From the NCBI GenBank assembly GCA_026545765.1, contig JAIFAC010000420.1, forward strand, positions 42,476 through 106,475: DNA of 64,000 bases, in the 5' to 3' direction. Positions 12,588 through 24,600 of the stretch are shown piece after piece. How positions within the stretch are numbered: position 1 is the stretch's first letter; the number at the start of each line of letters is the position of its first letter. Source of the stretch: Plantago major (taxonomy: Eukaryota; Streptophyta; Magnoliopsida; Lamiales; Plantaginaceae). The notes below the pieces were generated by a model. The model saw only the letters and a program-made list of their open reading frames with translations. It was not told where the DNA came from and ran no database searches. The position numbers and the translations under genes are program-made.

Positions 12588-13605
12588 TTTTTCTCCTTAT
12601 CTCTGCACATGAAATGTTCTCAAATTAATTCATTACAATACAGTATTATACTACTACTAGATAACTAAACTCTAAACCAAACTTAAAACTCAGACAATTT
12701 TGTATCACATATTGATCTATCCACATACTCCAAAAACCTCAAGTTCTCCTTGAAACAGAGATATTATTCAAACTAGATGTTAAATTGTTCATGATCAAAT
12801 TCAAATCCAAAACCGATGTACTCTCAGCGAAAAATATCGAAAATTCTCAGTTTTTTCATCGAAATTCCAAACATCTGAGTACAATTTAAACTATTCACCC
12901 CATTCTAAATTACACTGCAGTTCTACATGACAAAAGTACAAACCATGCAAAGCATTTCGAGAAACACTCAAAAATGCCTACTTTTTTCTTTAAAAATCCA
13001 AAACATATCACAAAACCGAGATTTTGATCTACGATAGCATATAAAAATGAACATGAAGAAATGTAGCAAGGAAACTGCTTACTTCAGAGATCAACGACGA
13101 TAGAAAATGGATATTTAGGCCAGCTGTGATTAATCAATCAATGAGAAACCAAATCTGACATTAATTAATCAAGCAGAGTGTAGAAGCAACTTAACAAGAG
13201 AAGTAGTGACAGATCATGGCACAGAGTCTCCAAGACAACTAATTTTTTTTTTTAAGATTTATCACTAGTATCGGTAAGATTATCAACCTTCAGTTATATT
13301 GTACTCCCTCCATTTCAGAGAAAGTATTACATTTTATTTCCAACGGCCAACTGTTTTCGAAGCTTTACTAATTACTCATAACGATAATAAGAATAATTTA
13401 ATAAAATCATATAATAAAATTTTAATTACTAAATTTTCATTATATAATTTTAATAATTTATTTATCGATATCGCTTAAGAAAGAATTGCTAAAAACGCGA
13501 GAAATAATGCCATAATAAGAAACGAAATTCGGGAGTAATAAAAATGAATAGGAGACTTACATTTGAAAGTTGACCTTTTCTTGTGGCTGTGTGTGTATGC
13601 AGAGA
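12588..13605 (-). other. CAT1 5'UTR with a ~958-bp leader intron
   Basis: On the minus strand, CAACTTTCAAAT is followed by donor GTAAGT (exon edge 13561), and the acceptor ATGTGCAG (exon edge 12602) lies 15 bases before the start codon. The intron would therefore be 12603-13560, inside the leader and just upstream of the ATG. It hosts a Stowaway MITE near its 5' end. Leader introns in plants often raise expression; that is inference here. Splicing is predicted from sites only. Confidence 0.55.
13304..13535. mobile_element. Stowaway-type MITE in the CAT1 leader intron
   Basis: The element begins CTCCCTCCATTTCAGA and ends GAAATTCGGGAG, with TA on both sides (13302-13303 and 13536-13537). TA target duplication and CTCCCTCC-type termini are the Tc1/mariner Stowaway signature. 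Length is 232 bp; it is non-coding and AT-rich. Confidence 0.75.
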
Positions 13606-13635
13606 GATGAGATGAATGTGGTGATGAGATTCAGA

Positions 13636-13645
13636 CTATATATAG
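13636..13645 (-). promoter_or_regulatory. CAT1 TATA box
   Basis: CTATATATAG is palindromic but sits, on the minus strand, about 70 bp upstream of the predicted first leader splice donor. It is followed by a CT/CA-rich leader, as expected of a plant core promoter. Transcription would start about 30 bp downstream, near 13605. Confidence 0.5.
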
Positions 13646-13649
13646 TGCT

Positions 13650-14892
13650 AGTTTGTTAAGACACCCACTAATCATTCTGGACCAGTCGTTTTAATCACTC
13701 ATTTAATGCTGCTAATTATTTCATTTTTTAATTAATCTTGACGGTAATTACGAGTTTGAATCTTTTGTCTTCTTTCCATTTTGACTCGCTTTGTGAATCT
13801 GAATCACTTTGAGTCCAGCTGTAAGAGTGGTTGGTAGAAAGTAATTTTCTGAATGTGTTTGTGATTAGAATTGTGGTTAAAAAGGGAAGTGCCAGAATCT
13901 TTTACTTCTGGTTTACCTTTTGCGGCTAGCTACCTTTTGCAGCTAGAAGAATATTTCACCACCGTGAATCTTGCGAGATTCCCTTTTAGTTAAGAAATTG
14001 ACTAGATTCACATGTCTACATGCGTAGAAAAATACTTATGTTACGTATTAGGGACGTTTCCTTTCATTGATGGCATGGTATTAATTCTCTACTGTGACCG
14101 AATGTGAAGTTTTTGCCTTTTTGGTTTTATTTAAGTCGATAAACTAAGGCTATGTTATTTTCAACTTAAAACTCATTCAGCTTCAGCCTACTTTATATAT
14201 TTTATACTACAATTCAGCCACCAAGAATTTCAAATGAAGTTAATGCATCCAAGATTTTCGCTATATTAGCGTAAATTAGGATTGTGAACTTCTTGTATAG
14301 TGCGACTGATTTTGTAGTTTGTGAAATGAGCTAGCGGGTAAACTAGGGGAAGATTCAATTTAGTTGTAACAATTAAATGTGTTAAAATATGAAATGTCAA
14401 AATTTAAGGCACATCTTTCGAATTTTTCTCGATAAACTACTTAACCAAGTGTTTACGTAATATATACTTATTATAGTGTGTGAGGTATATATATGCATAT
14501 GCATATAATCTATTACTCAACCTACACTTTAGTTATTTTGATAAATTCATATTAAATATATCTAGATGGGTAATGATATGTTGTTTAGCACACAATTAAC
14601 AATCCATTTTAGTTGAGTAACATATTTCAGTATTTGATTCACCATTTCAGCTGAGGTAATAGTTATCTTTCTTAGTTAAGTCACTACTCAAGTAAAACTC
14701 ATAACACTTATAAAACCTTATAAAATTATACTAAACATAAATTTTCAAAACTCAATTAAAATTTAGTCAGACATTATGCGTTAATTGAAATTTTGTGTCA
14801 AACAGTCCGTGTGACAATAGATGTGACATGCGTCCAATGTATCATGAGTATACATAAGAAACAATGGCATCAACGTATGAAAGCTAACGATT
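13650..14892. other. Intergenic, upstream of CAT1
   Basis: AT-rich sequence presumed to hold distal CAT1 promoter DNA. No ORF, repeat border or RNA gene was recognised. Confidence 0.3.
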
Positions 14893-15210
14893 TTTTTTTT
14901 TTTTGAAACGGCAAAAATATATTCAAAACGGGATAAATTCCAGTTTTACACGAGCATAAGGAATGCTCCTATAAGCACCATACACACCAAAAATTATATT
15001 ACATTACATCAAAATTCGGCTATACATGAGAGTAGCTAGCCTAAACCTTCTCCATTCTCCAATTTTCAAGAGATAAATCATGTAGGCTCTTTCCATTACC
15101 ATTACCAAATGGCTACCAACTTACTTCCAAACATAGAGAAGCCAATTGTTCAATCCACTTTCTGGGTCAGCCTTTATCCTCAAACCTTCACCATATTCCT
15201 TCACCAATTT
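14893..15210 (-). mobile_element. 3' tail of a LINE-type retrotransposon
   Basis: Read on the minus strand, the segment ends ATATATTTTTGCCGTTTC followed by an A run of about 16 (the T run at 14891-14906). An A tail after a 3'UTR-like sequence is typical of 5'-truncated plant LINEs. No reverse transcriptase coding is seen, and the 5' border is a guess. A processed transcript is the alternative. Confidence 0.45.
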
Positions 15211-15249
15211 CAAATTTGAGTAATAAAGATTTAATTTTTATTCCAAGAA

Positions 15250-15600
15250 CCAAACCACACACCCTATATTTGCCGACGTCCCTTACACCCTATGCCTACA
15301 AGAGGCAGTTTAAAGAATTTAAGACTTGGTCATAGGTTAAAGTCGAGAAACCAAGAAACTATGCTAGTTGCACCCCTCCACCCTATGTTCCCAAGTTGGC
15401 AAGTGGCAAGAAATTTAAGAATTAGCCATAAACGAATTTCCAATCACACTATTAGCAACACCCCTACACCCTATGCCTACAAGAGGCAAGTGGCAAGAAA
15501 TTTAAGATGATGTCACGATGAAAGAGCCAACTCGTCCATATTTACTAATTCCCTACACCCTATGCTCGCAAGTGACAAGAAATTTAAGGTACCAATATAG
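15250..15600. repeat. Degenerate tandem repeat, period about 90 bp
   Basis: CACCCTATG occurs at 15286, 15379, 15467 and 15556 (spacings 93, 88 and 89). Each is followed by CCTACAAGAGGCA-like and GAAATTTAAG-like words. About four units are seen. Frames open across it (15292-15510, 15518-15820) are by-products of the repeat. Confidence 0.6.
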
Positions 15601-18600
15601 TATCAAGGATCTCGATAAGGAATCCCAACAAAGCACACCACAACCCCTCAAGGTATTTAAGGTTAGATCGCTATGGTTTAACCCCTTGAGTTATAACTCG
15701 AGTTGCTTTCAAAACAAGACACGATATCAAATTTTGCTACCGAGTGCACTTACCCATAACCAGGGCGCACCCACTGCCATCACAAAAAGAAGATCTCCAC
15801 CTACCTGCACACAAATATAATCCAAAACCCAAAATCACTTTCTACCATATTAGGTAGCAAAAGTCATTAGTGAACTTTAAAAATAAATATGAAAATTCAA
15901 AACCATCCAGAACTTGGCATAATTAAAGTAAAAAAGCCACAAGCCACTTTACCTTTATTTCCTCCACGCCTGACCCACCTGGACTGCTTCAAATGGTTTT
16001 GCATGTAATGACAACCAAGTACCCCACGTTGGGTCAGTATCCATCCCCTTTCCACTTTTGACTTTTCTTTCACCATTTATATTTGCAATTCCCATACACC
16101 TTTGATTCCACCTTGCGTTTTGATGGATTTGTACGCGTACATGGAAAAGGACCATTGACAGAAAAGGACTTTTTTGGTGATTATCGTTTGTATTTAGTGA
16201 CCATACTTATCTTCGGCTGTCAAAGCTACTAATTATTACTAAGCTAACGAAAAATAAATTATTTTAACTTGCTGCTTAGTTGTAGCAAAGTACTATATAT
16301 GTGCCAGAACATAATCGTGGATTTGGAGCATATGGTCTTTCCCTCCTCCCCTCTAAAATTAGTTCTGATCTTTCTGCCTAGTATGTTAGATTAAATTGTA
16401 ACTTGCTTAGTTTATCAAATTAATATGCTAGCTAGCTAAACAAGTAATCTACATACATAGAAGTAGCCAAGTACTATGTGACAAAAAAATATATGTCCCA
16501 AATTATCATATTTGCAAATTAAATACTACTAGACCAAACACTTGAGCAAAGGGACCAAGCTATAGGAGATTAGGACATGCATATTCATGCTGAGGAATTG
16601 AGGATCAAGGATCGGTATTTAGGTATTTAGTGGGAATACGACTTTTGCCCGTTGACTGTTCATTCCAAGTCTTCAGATTCAACAGCCTACATAGATCACG
16701 TAAAAGTCCCATAATGTTTTACGCTCAAATCTCACTTTTAAGTTGTGATCTAGTTAGAAGTTCGTTTTAATACGATAATACATTTTACGATCTATAAACT
16801 TAGTATAGCAATTCCAAGCGAAAAATAAGTTGATACCTGATGATCAACTAACTAAGTAGATGGGTAATGTTGAGAGCTAATAAATAAGTTGATTATATTA
16901 CGTTTAATAACTTGTCAGATCATGTACTATTAGTTAGTGGAGAGTATGGAGGTATTTGGCGTGTTAGCTATTGCTTTTCTTGTTTGTATTTTAACAATTC
17001 TCCTGTTTATTAATATGGATGAAGAAGTAAGATTAGAAGTAGATCAAATGTGAACGTAGATGGATAATAAACTTAGTGAAATTCTTGTAGCGGCCAACTC
17101 TGATACTAGTAATGATTACTATTTATGTAAATCCAAAGTTGAACATAGTTTTAATGGGAATGTGAATGCAGCTCTTATTGAAGGTGCGCTCATATTTTCA
17201 AAATTTTAATAGGCAACAAATTGAAAGTAAAGTCAATATTACGAACCACAACTCATTATAAAGTTTGTAATATGCACATTGAGAAATATAAGCTAAAGAT
17301 TACATAACTTGAATTTTTTATTTGCGGGGTCTATATATTATTCGAATTCGAAGGTTAGTCCAAGAGTAACCGCATGAAACTCAAAGAATCTGAAGCTTAT
17401 CGATTAGTGGCCGGAACGTTACCTACGATACGGTCAGGTTCGACTAAGCCCAACCGCTAGGCCTCACTTTTCTAGGCCTGTGCCCAATTCCTAGACCTGC
17501 TTTTAATTTTTTTACCAATAAATGGAAACAGAGGAATTCAATTAACATACCCTCCGTCCCTATAACTTCATACATTGTGATTAAGCAGCTTTACGAAAAG
17601 TTAAAGAATAATAGAATATAGAAGATGTTGAAAAAGTGTACTTTTAGTAAAGATGTAATTTGAAGAAAGCTAGATTGCTTATTATTTGTCATGTAGCTTT
17701 TTTTTGAATGTATTAAATTCGCGACGACTAAAATGGCAAACGATGAAGCTCATGGCATGACATATAAAACGGCTTGTAATCAATTTCGCCATTGCCTCCT
17801 CGCCTCTTTTCTCGATTTCTTCTTCAAATTTTAATTTATATCAACATCCATTAATACCTCCATTCAATTCCTCACATTTCGAAGCAAAATGGTGGTTGTT
17901 CATTATTATTATAGTTCTATTTTTTATGTATATAAACATGTTTATTCTTCATCCTAATCATTCATACAAATCTATTTTAACCCAATTCCAGTTCAATTCT
18001 ATTAGGAATTTGGTTTGGCTTATTGATTTTGATAATAAAACAATAAAATGGTTGGATGCAATTTGCTCAAGTAGTTTGGTCATGTTGAGAATTTCACCTA
18101 AAGACTGCCGCTAATCTGCATTTGCAGCCTCGTGTTTTAATTCTTTTTTTGTTTTTAATCTTTCTTAGATTCTCTGATTTGTGGTTGGAAATTTGAAATT
18201 TCAATTTCAAGATCCAACTAAATAGCTAATTGTTAATTGTTAAAGTTGGTTATTAAGAAGGGGCAATAAGGCAGTAGTTTGTATATAAAAGGGCTGGACC
18301 GTCTGGCTTAAGTAGTAAAGTATTTTTAATTGATGAGTTATCGTCTTGGATAGTTGGAGTTGGACTAATTGCTGAAGTGCCTCTTAAGTTGCTGGGTAAG
18401 TGGGTAATGGTATTGGTGTTTAATTTTTTTAGTCCAGTAAAAGTTTTCGAAACTAATGTCACAAGGCCGATCAACGGTTTAACGATGATAGCAATTAAGA
18501 AAGATATCGCAAAGAAAGTGAGTTAGGAAGAGTTAATCGATGATTTTGTTTTAGAGAACATTATATGATTTGCATTTTCTAGTGATTTCAACCGTTGTAA

Positions 18601-18683
18601 TATATATTTTAAAAGTATTTAAGTAATTGTATCGGATGATTTTTGTTATTTCTTTTCAATAAAAATATAATACTATTGTATTA
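15601..18683. other. Intergenic, no supported gene
   Basis: AT-rich DNA. A Stowaway-like end (CCCTCCGTCCCTATAACTTC) appears near 17552 without a visible partner. Small frames near 17896-18114 and 18253-18474 lack any family signal. Confidence 0.3.
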
Positions 18684-18888
18684 CTCCCTCCATTTCAGAT
18701 AAAGTGTTACAATTTTGATTTGCACCAATTTTAAGAAAAAGTAGAAAGATGTTTTCCCCGATTATTGTAGATTAACTGAGCCAAGATATCAGAATAAAAA
18801 AGTGAAAGGTAGCTTTTATTATTTAACTTTAAATCAGAATATTTTTAAACGTTTAAACTGAAACAGAACACTTTCTCCGAAATGAGAG
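18684..18888. mobile_element. Stowaway-type MITE
   Basis: Starts CTCCCTCCATTTCAGATAAA after TA and ends TCTCCGAAATGAGAG. The outer words are inverted relatives (CATTTCAGATAAAG against CTTTCTCCGAAATG), and the 3' terminus has lost the clean TA. It is about 205 bp and the same family as 13304-13535. Confidence 0.65.
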
Positions 18889-20029
18889 ATTATTTAATGG
18901 CCTGCGTCTGAATTTCGCATGCGCCGAGACGACCCTGGATACGATATCAAAACATGGTAGCTGTCCCCAAATCTGCAAGGGGTGCCATGTGGGATGGCAT
19001 GGTTGATACTGACATGTGTGAAGGACAACATATATTTAAGGAGAGGTGCCTGTTACACTCAAGGTTTGAGAGAGTTTGATCGGTGTGAGAATTATGACAC
19101 GTTTATTTGTGAAAAATCCTAATAGCTTACAATTTACGCATGCGTATTATAGAACGATCTTAGATCAAGTGATTCAATGTAAAGTTTTTCGTGTTTGTCT
19201 GAATGAGCAACAATCTTACCGAAAGATACATGTGTTTGTTTGTGAGGCTAACATATCATCTAAAAATCAATCTATTAATGATGTCATTGGTCCAATTGAT
19301 TTGACCTAGATGGATTAGTAATTTGAATTCTATCATTTGCGTGAGTTTGATTATATTAATAGAGCATAGACAGCAACGGGTGCACGAGAATAAATTCTAA
19401 CCACCTTGATTTAGGACCCATATATGCGAGTGCTGAAAAGGTGAACTTGGATGGAATTTCTCGTGAGCGGGAAATTTTCTGAATAACATACATGTCTATA
19501 CAAACTTATAGAGCCCAGTAAATGACATTTCCACAGATAAAGATTACAGGCCAGTCCAAACCAACAGCCTACATTAAGTAAACGGCCAGTCCAAGCCCAC
19601 ATTATCAGGCCCAATGATAGCACCAGCCTGAGCCTCAAACCCACAAATTAGTCAAGAACTCAAAATGACAATTCCCACTCCCAGTTTTTGACATTCTAGA
19701 CGTTCAAAGTCTAATGATTTGTCTAGTTTGATTTGATGATTAAAATTTATTTACAAATGTCTTCCCTTGGAGATCACAATTCTACCCTCCACCTCACCAT
19801 TTATTGGATATATATAAACAATGGTGATTGACATGTCCAATGCTTTTGCATTATTGGATTCCTATAATGTGATACATGTCCATACACACGTCACACTTGG
19901 GTTGGAAACCTCCTCCAAACATGTGGGTGAAGTTGAACTCAAATGCGAGCTAATTTGACTCGAGAGTGGGTGCTTGATTCGAGGCATGTGCGTTCTCAAT
20001 AAATCATACCTGACTGAGATAATAACTAC
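18889..20029. other. Intergenic, no supported gene
   Basis: No homology is recognised. The frames at 19076-19309 and 19411-19644 have ordinary composition, no motif and no neighbours to splice to. Confidence 0.3.
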
Positions 20030-20321
20030 ATGATTTTAAAAAAGATTCAAGATATAGTGATTGATATGAACTCCAAAGTAATTTCTAAGCCCTTCCGCAT
20101 AACCCACACGAGAGCATCAATTGCACAACCTTCTTCAGGAAGGCAACATTACAATAATCTTCCTTCGAGGTTTGAGAATAATCGTACTAGGCGTGGCACA
20201 AATGCTTGTGTGGACATTATGTCAAAAAATGGGATACGAGCTGAGGTTGAGAGACTACACCTTTGAGAGTAACCCCCACCATGGCTCATCCAGGGTATTT
20301 AAAAAGATGTTAAGGACATGA
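20030..20321 (+). pseudogene. Possible RNase H-like relic of a non-LTR element
   Basis: The frame from 20030 reads LKKIQDIVIDMNSKV, then ITHTRAS, and after a disturbed stretch NNRTRRGTNACVDIMSKNG, followed in another frame by SNPHHGSSRVFKKML. The order resembles the end of plant RVT_3 RNase H domains (basic helix, HV.RE.N..AD.L...G, then a C-terminal PP..L). The catalytic residues are not preserved, and the match is by eye only. Confidence 0.25.
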
Positions 20322-21608
20322 TGTCCACATAATTTATATCCTTTTAGTAGTCGGTCACATTTTTTACTTTTAAATTGAGAAAAAAAATTATACGTCTCAT
20401 AGTTAAAGGTATTCGTCATTTATCTTTCGAAAATCAGTCTAGGTATCATCCTTATAAATATTTAATATTTACTTTTATCACCTGATTTGTTCGTGGATGT
20501 ATCAAATTGTAGTTAAGTGAATTTTGAATTATTTGACTTCTATATTATGGACTGAGGTGGAACAATTAGATATTACTACCACAAAAACATTAGACAAAAA
20601 ACTTACTACTTGAAGTAAATTAACAGGTCCGAGCTCAGATGTGGCACGGTCATCATCCAATGAGGAAATTTAGAAGAATGTTAGCTCCAGTGAACGACTC
20701 GCAACTTACTTTTGTCTATTGCAAATATAGTCTCAATGTGGATCTGTAAAAGGTTATAGGAATTGTCTGACTAATTAATATTGTTGTCCATGATGTCCCT
20801 ATTTCATTTCGTCCTTAGTTTGAGATTTTTGTCCACCATAACTTGATAATGTATGTAACCAATGTCCCGAACAATATGTTATACATCCCTCGCTTTGTTT
20901 CAAAAACAAGTTTCGAGATGTTTGTAATCTTGCATATTTTATATTTTGACTTTTTAAAAAAAGTTCCGTGATAGATTGCTACAATATGTGCTACATCTAT
21001 AAGAATAGCAGATTACTTTTTTATCCACCCAATAATATTTTCCGAATCTCTTAAGAATCAAGAGTATTTATTCAACTTTTTTATGTTATTGTTTTCCTTT
21101 TTTTTTTTTTTTCGTCACTTTGATTTTATTTATTTTAAGAGGCAAAGTGGCAGTAAATGCTTAGAAACGTATGCTCGTGATCGGCGTTACATCAGTGAAA
21201 TTGACGCGACGAGTGTTGAGTTAAAAAGTAGGTGCAGAAGAAAGGGTTGTATGCAAGAAAAGAGAGAGTTGAAAAACGAAATAAAAAAAGAAGATTTAAA
21301 AGAATTAAGTGGCCTTTCCTTGGAAAAACAGATACTCGAAATAGCCTATGATAACTGCAACCAATTGTTCAACCCATTTTCCATTTCATTTCATAATCCC
21401 ATTGTCTTCGTGCTTGTTGAATCTTCCAAGTCAGAGATCTTTCTTCCATCCGTCCAAATCCTCTGCAACAACAACTATACATACGTACATACACACACGG
21501 TTTCGGTTTCAATATTTGTTGAAGAAGGAACCTAGACATTGAAACGAGAAGAAGAAGATAGGCGCAGATCCAATTCAATTCAGATCAGATTGAATTCAAA
21601 TCGAATCA
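20322..21608. other. Upstream region of the cation-chloride cotransporter gene
   Basis: Intergenic DNA and presumed promoter/5'UTR of the downstream gene. A T-rich run lies at 21098-21112. The long frame at 21083-21535 includes CA-rich leader sequence just before the gene and shows no protein family. No clear TATA was fixed. Confidence 0.3.
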
Positions 21609-21644
21609 ATGCAATGTCGGCTAACCGGAACGGAGCAGAAATAG
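21609..21644 (+). promoter_or_regulatory. Overlapping out-of-frame uORF at the CCC1 start
   Basis: An ATG at 21609 begins an 11-residue frame ([11 protein letters not shown]) that ends at TAG 21642-21644. It overlaps the main ATG at 21614 in a different frame. Scanning ribosomes would meet it first, so it could dampen or tune translation of the transporter. Its use in vivo is unknown. Confidence 0.5.
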
Positions 21645-24600
21645 AGCTAGCCGATGACAATGACATTCCTTCCGGTAGGGGAATTGGCGGTCGCAAGTAC
21701 GCGCCTGTTTTCGCCCATGACCACGATCGTGCTGTGCTCGAGATGTCCTCGATTGATCCCTCTGCACCTTCCTCCTCTGGAGTAAAGTGAGTTACCTCCA
21801 TTCCTCTTGCTTTTTTACTTCGGTTTCGTGTTTATTTTGCTGAGTATGATGTGTACGCTTCGGTTGATTGTGAGCTGTGACGGTGATTTGATTGTTAATG
21901 GATCGTCTGCCGCACGCCATGGCAGAGCTTATGTAGATTACGGCAATGCGGTTAGTAATGTATTGTGTAAAGTTTACCGGAAGGTTTAGCGAATAGTTGT
22001 TTAACCTAATCTACTTGGTTGCTTGACAAAGGCACTAGACTACTGTGTGTGGATAGAGATTTGCCTGCTTGGTGTATATTAGGTCCATGGTTAGTATGAT
22101 TATACAGATAGAGGTTATGTTGGAGTGAACTTCATACCGGGAATGGTTTTGTTGATTTTCTGTGCATTTGTTCAGTGTAGTACATAATTACATATAGTTT
22201 AGCTAGTGGAGATATGCTTATTTTCGTAGCCAATTGGATTGGCCATATCACATGTTATATTGTTAACTTTTCATGATGATCTGTGAAGTGAAGGCTGGTG
22301 AATCAAAACATGCCGAGAAACCTTTAATTGAGACAGCTCTCTTCATATGAAAGTTGTTCGGATGTCATAGATTTGTGTTGAATTACACTTTCACAGAAGT
22401 AGATAGTAGAGTGAACTAACTCTGTGGATTCCGGAGGTATTAATATCTTTAGCACCGAATAAAAAAATCCCTAAGGTGAAGTATATATTTCTAGGAGACA
22501 CTTCCTGCAGTGCAAAACAAATTGCTGAGTAAACTATTGTCGGCTGGTGATGTCTTCGAATCAGGATCCTTTTATGTGCTCAATCCTCATCCATTTTTTC
22601 CTTTTTCTTTTCTCTGCAATTTTTCACATTTACTCTATTAGATCATGCTATATTTCTATAAAGTATTCACGTAATCATTATTTGTTGTTGATCCTTTTAC
22701 ATAAATGTTGCTGTGATACTGCCAACTCTGGTTTATTTAGTATGGAAGTGCATCGGGTTATCACATATGGCCATGGTAATTGATAATCTTTGACCAAGTT
22801 CTAGGTCCAGCATATGGTTCGTATGTCTGGACTCTGGTACATCAAGCTGAACTTATTACCTCTGGCTATACCTTTATATGGTTAGGTTTGGAATTTGATT
22901 GTATCATTTTACACGGTGCTGCAATTGCTTCTAGTTTTAGTGTTTTATTTGTGACTTTTCTACATTTTTAAAGCATTATTTTTTATTCTAAGATCCAAAG
23001 AATTTTATGTTTTGCTGGTTCTCTTTTCATTCGGTCGTTGAAGTTTTTGGTATATTCACTATAAATTATGTATTATCCTAAACACCGTGCATTTTTGCAG
23101 AAAAACTAATGTTAGCTCTGGTTCTGAGGGAATAGATGGATCTGCACCCAGTCATGGAGGTTCTAGTGACTCTCATACTGAATCTAAGTTGGAACTATTT
23201 GGTTTCGATTCACTCGTCAATATTTTGGGGCTTAAGAGGTAAGGCTTGAGTGATATTACATATTTGTCATTGTCTAATGTCTAATGAATTTATCTTGATG
23301 ATATGAATGCCGTATTCATTTATGGATAACATGTAAATCGTTCATGAATTGTTGTTTGTGTATTGAGTTTATTTTATATGAGTTGGTTGTTTGTCTTTAC
23401 TGTTGAGTGTTTTGATGAAAGTTTATGTCAGTATGACAGGTGATCAGATTCCAGTGCCATCCAATCCTAGAGACGGGGAAGATGTCGCGATTAGCATTCA
23501 GCATCCAAAGGTACCAGTAACTTGCACGTATTATTCTCAATTAACCATATGCTGTCTTTGGTTGTCACTTGTAATCTCATCTTTAATGAAAATGTTTGCA
23601 CGGCTGTTTTTCTGGAGTTAACATGCTTATGATAATTTTATTATTTCTGCAAAGTGCAAAAAATAATGGGTGCAATTTTATTTTTTCTGGCTTGATTATA
23701 AAATATTTAAAGCTGAAAAGTGAAAATACATGAAAGGGTGATAAGCATCTAATGAACCAGTTCGAAGTCTAGTATTGGATCTTCCTGAGTGTGGATTTAC
23801 AGGAGCTTTCCTTAGTCAGGCTAGTATAAGATCTTCTTTCTTTATGTTGTCTGAACACAGGAGCAAATCAGATGTATTTTAGTGTACACTGTTAGTATTC
23901 AATATAGTCTCAGGTTTTGTGTTCCCAGCATATTTTGTGTTTGTTTACTTATATTGTTAAATTTGTCGAAGGTTTTTCAATATGAATTGTCTGTCAGTGT
24001 ATGTATCTCTATAAATCTCTTTTGAATACTTCCACATCTACAATCCTCCTTTCATAGGTAAATGAAAATGGACTTGGTGTCTTTTATCCTATCAATGTAG
24101 TATAAGTCTCATCTTATCATGCAGAATGCCAGTATCAAATTGGGGACAATGATGGGTGTGTTTGTCCCTTGCTTGCAAAACATTTTGGGGATTATTTACT
24201 ACATCAGATTTTCATGGTGAGTTACATGCCCTTGAAATAATGTCTTTTTACAGCTTTTTTTTCCCTTTCAATTCCATTCCCAGGGACTTATGATTCTAGA
24301 TGCTGAAAAAATTTGTGTTTATATTCAATATGAGTGTCTGAATGCCTTCTCCCCTTTCATTTGTTATGGTGTATTTGGATGTCGTAAAACAGAGAAGTAA
24401 ATTGTTAAATTATTTGCATCAAATGTAAATTTTATTTGGATAAGGAATGAAATTTATGAAATAAGATAAAAGTAAGAAAACAAATATTCTGAAGTAAAAA
24501 TGGTTTGTTCTAAATTTAGTATATACATGCCTTGAAATATGAGAGAGACCGGGTGAAAATTCTAAATATAGGATATAGAGAGTGAAATGATTATTATAGG

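Noticed and set aside
15292..15820. Two adjacent frames over the 90-bp repeat as a repeat protein
   Set aside because: The period is not a multiple of three throughout and no start or splice context supports translation.
21083..21535. 150-residue plus-strand frame before CCC1
   Set aside because: No family signal; it ends just before the CCC1 leader and includes T-rich and CA-rich sequence typical of promoter and 5'UTR.
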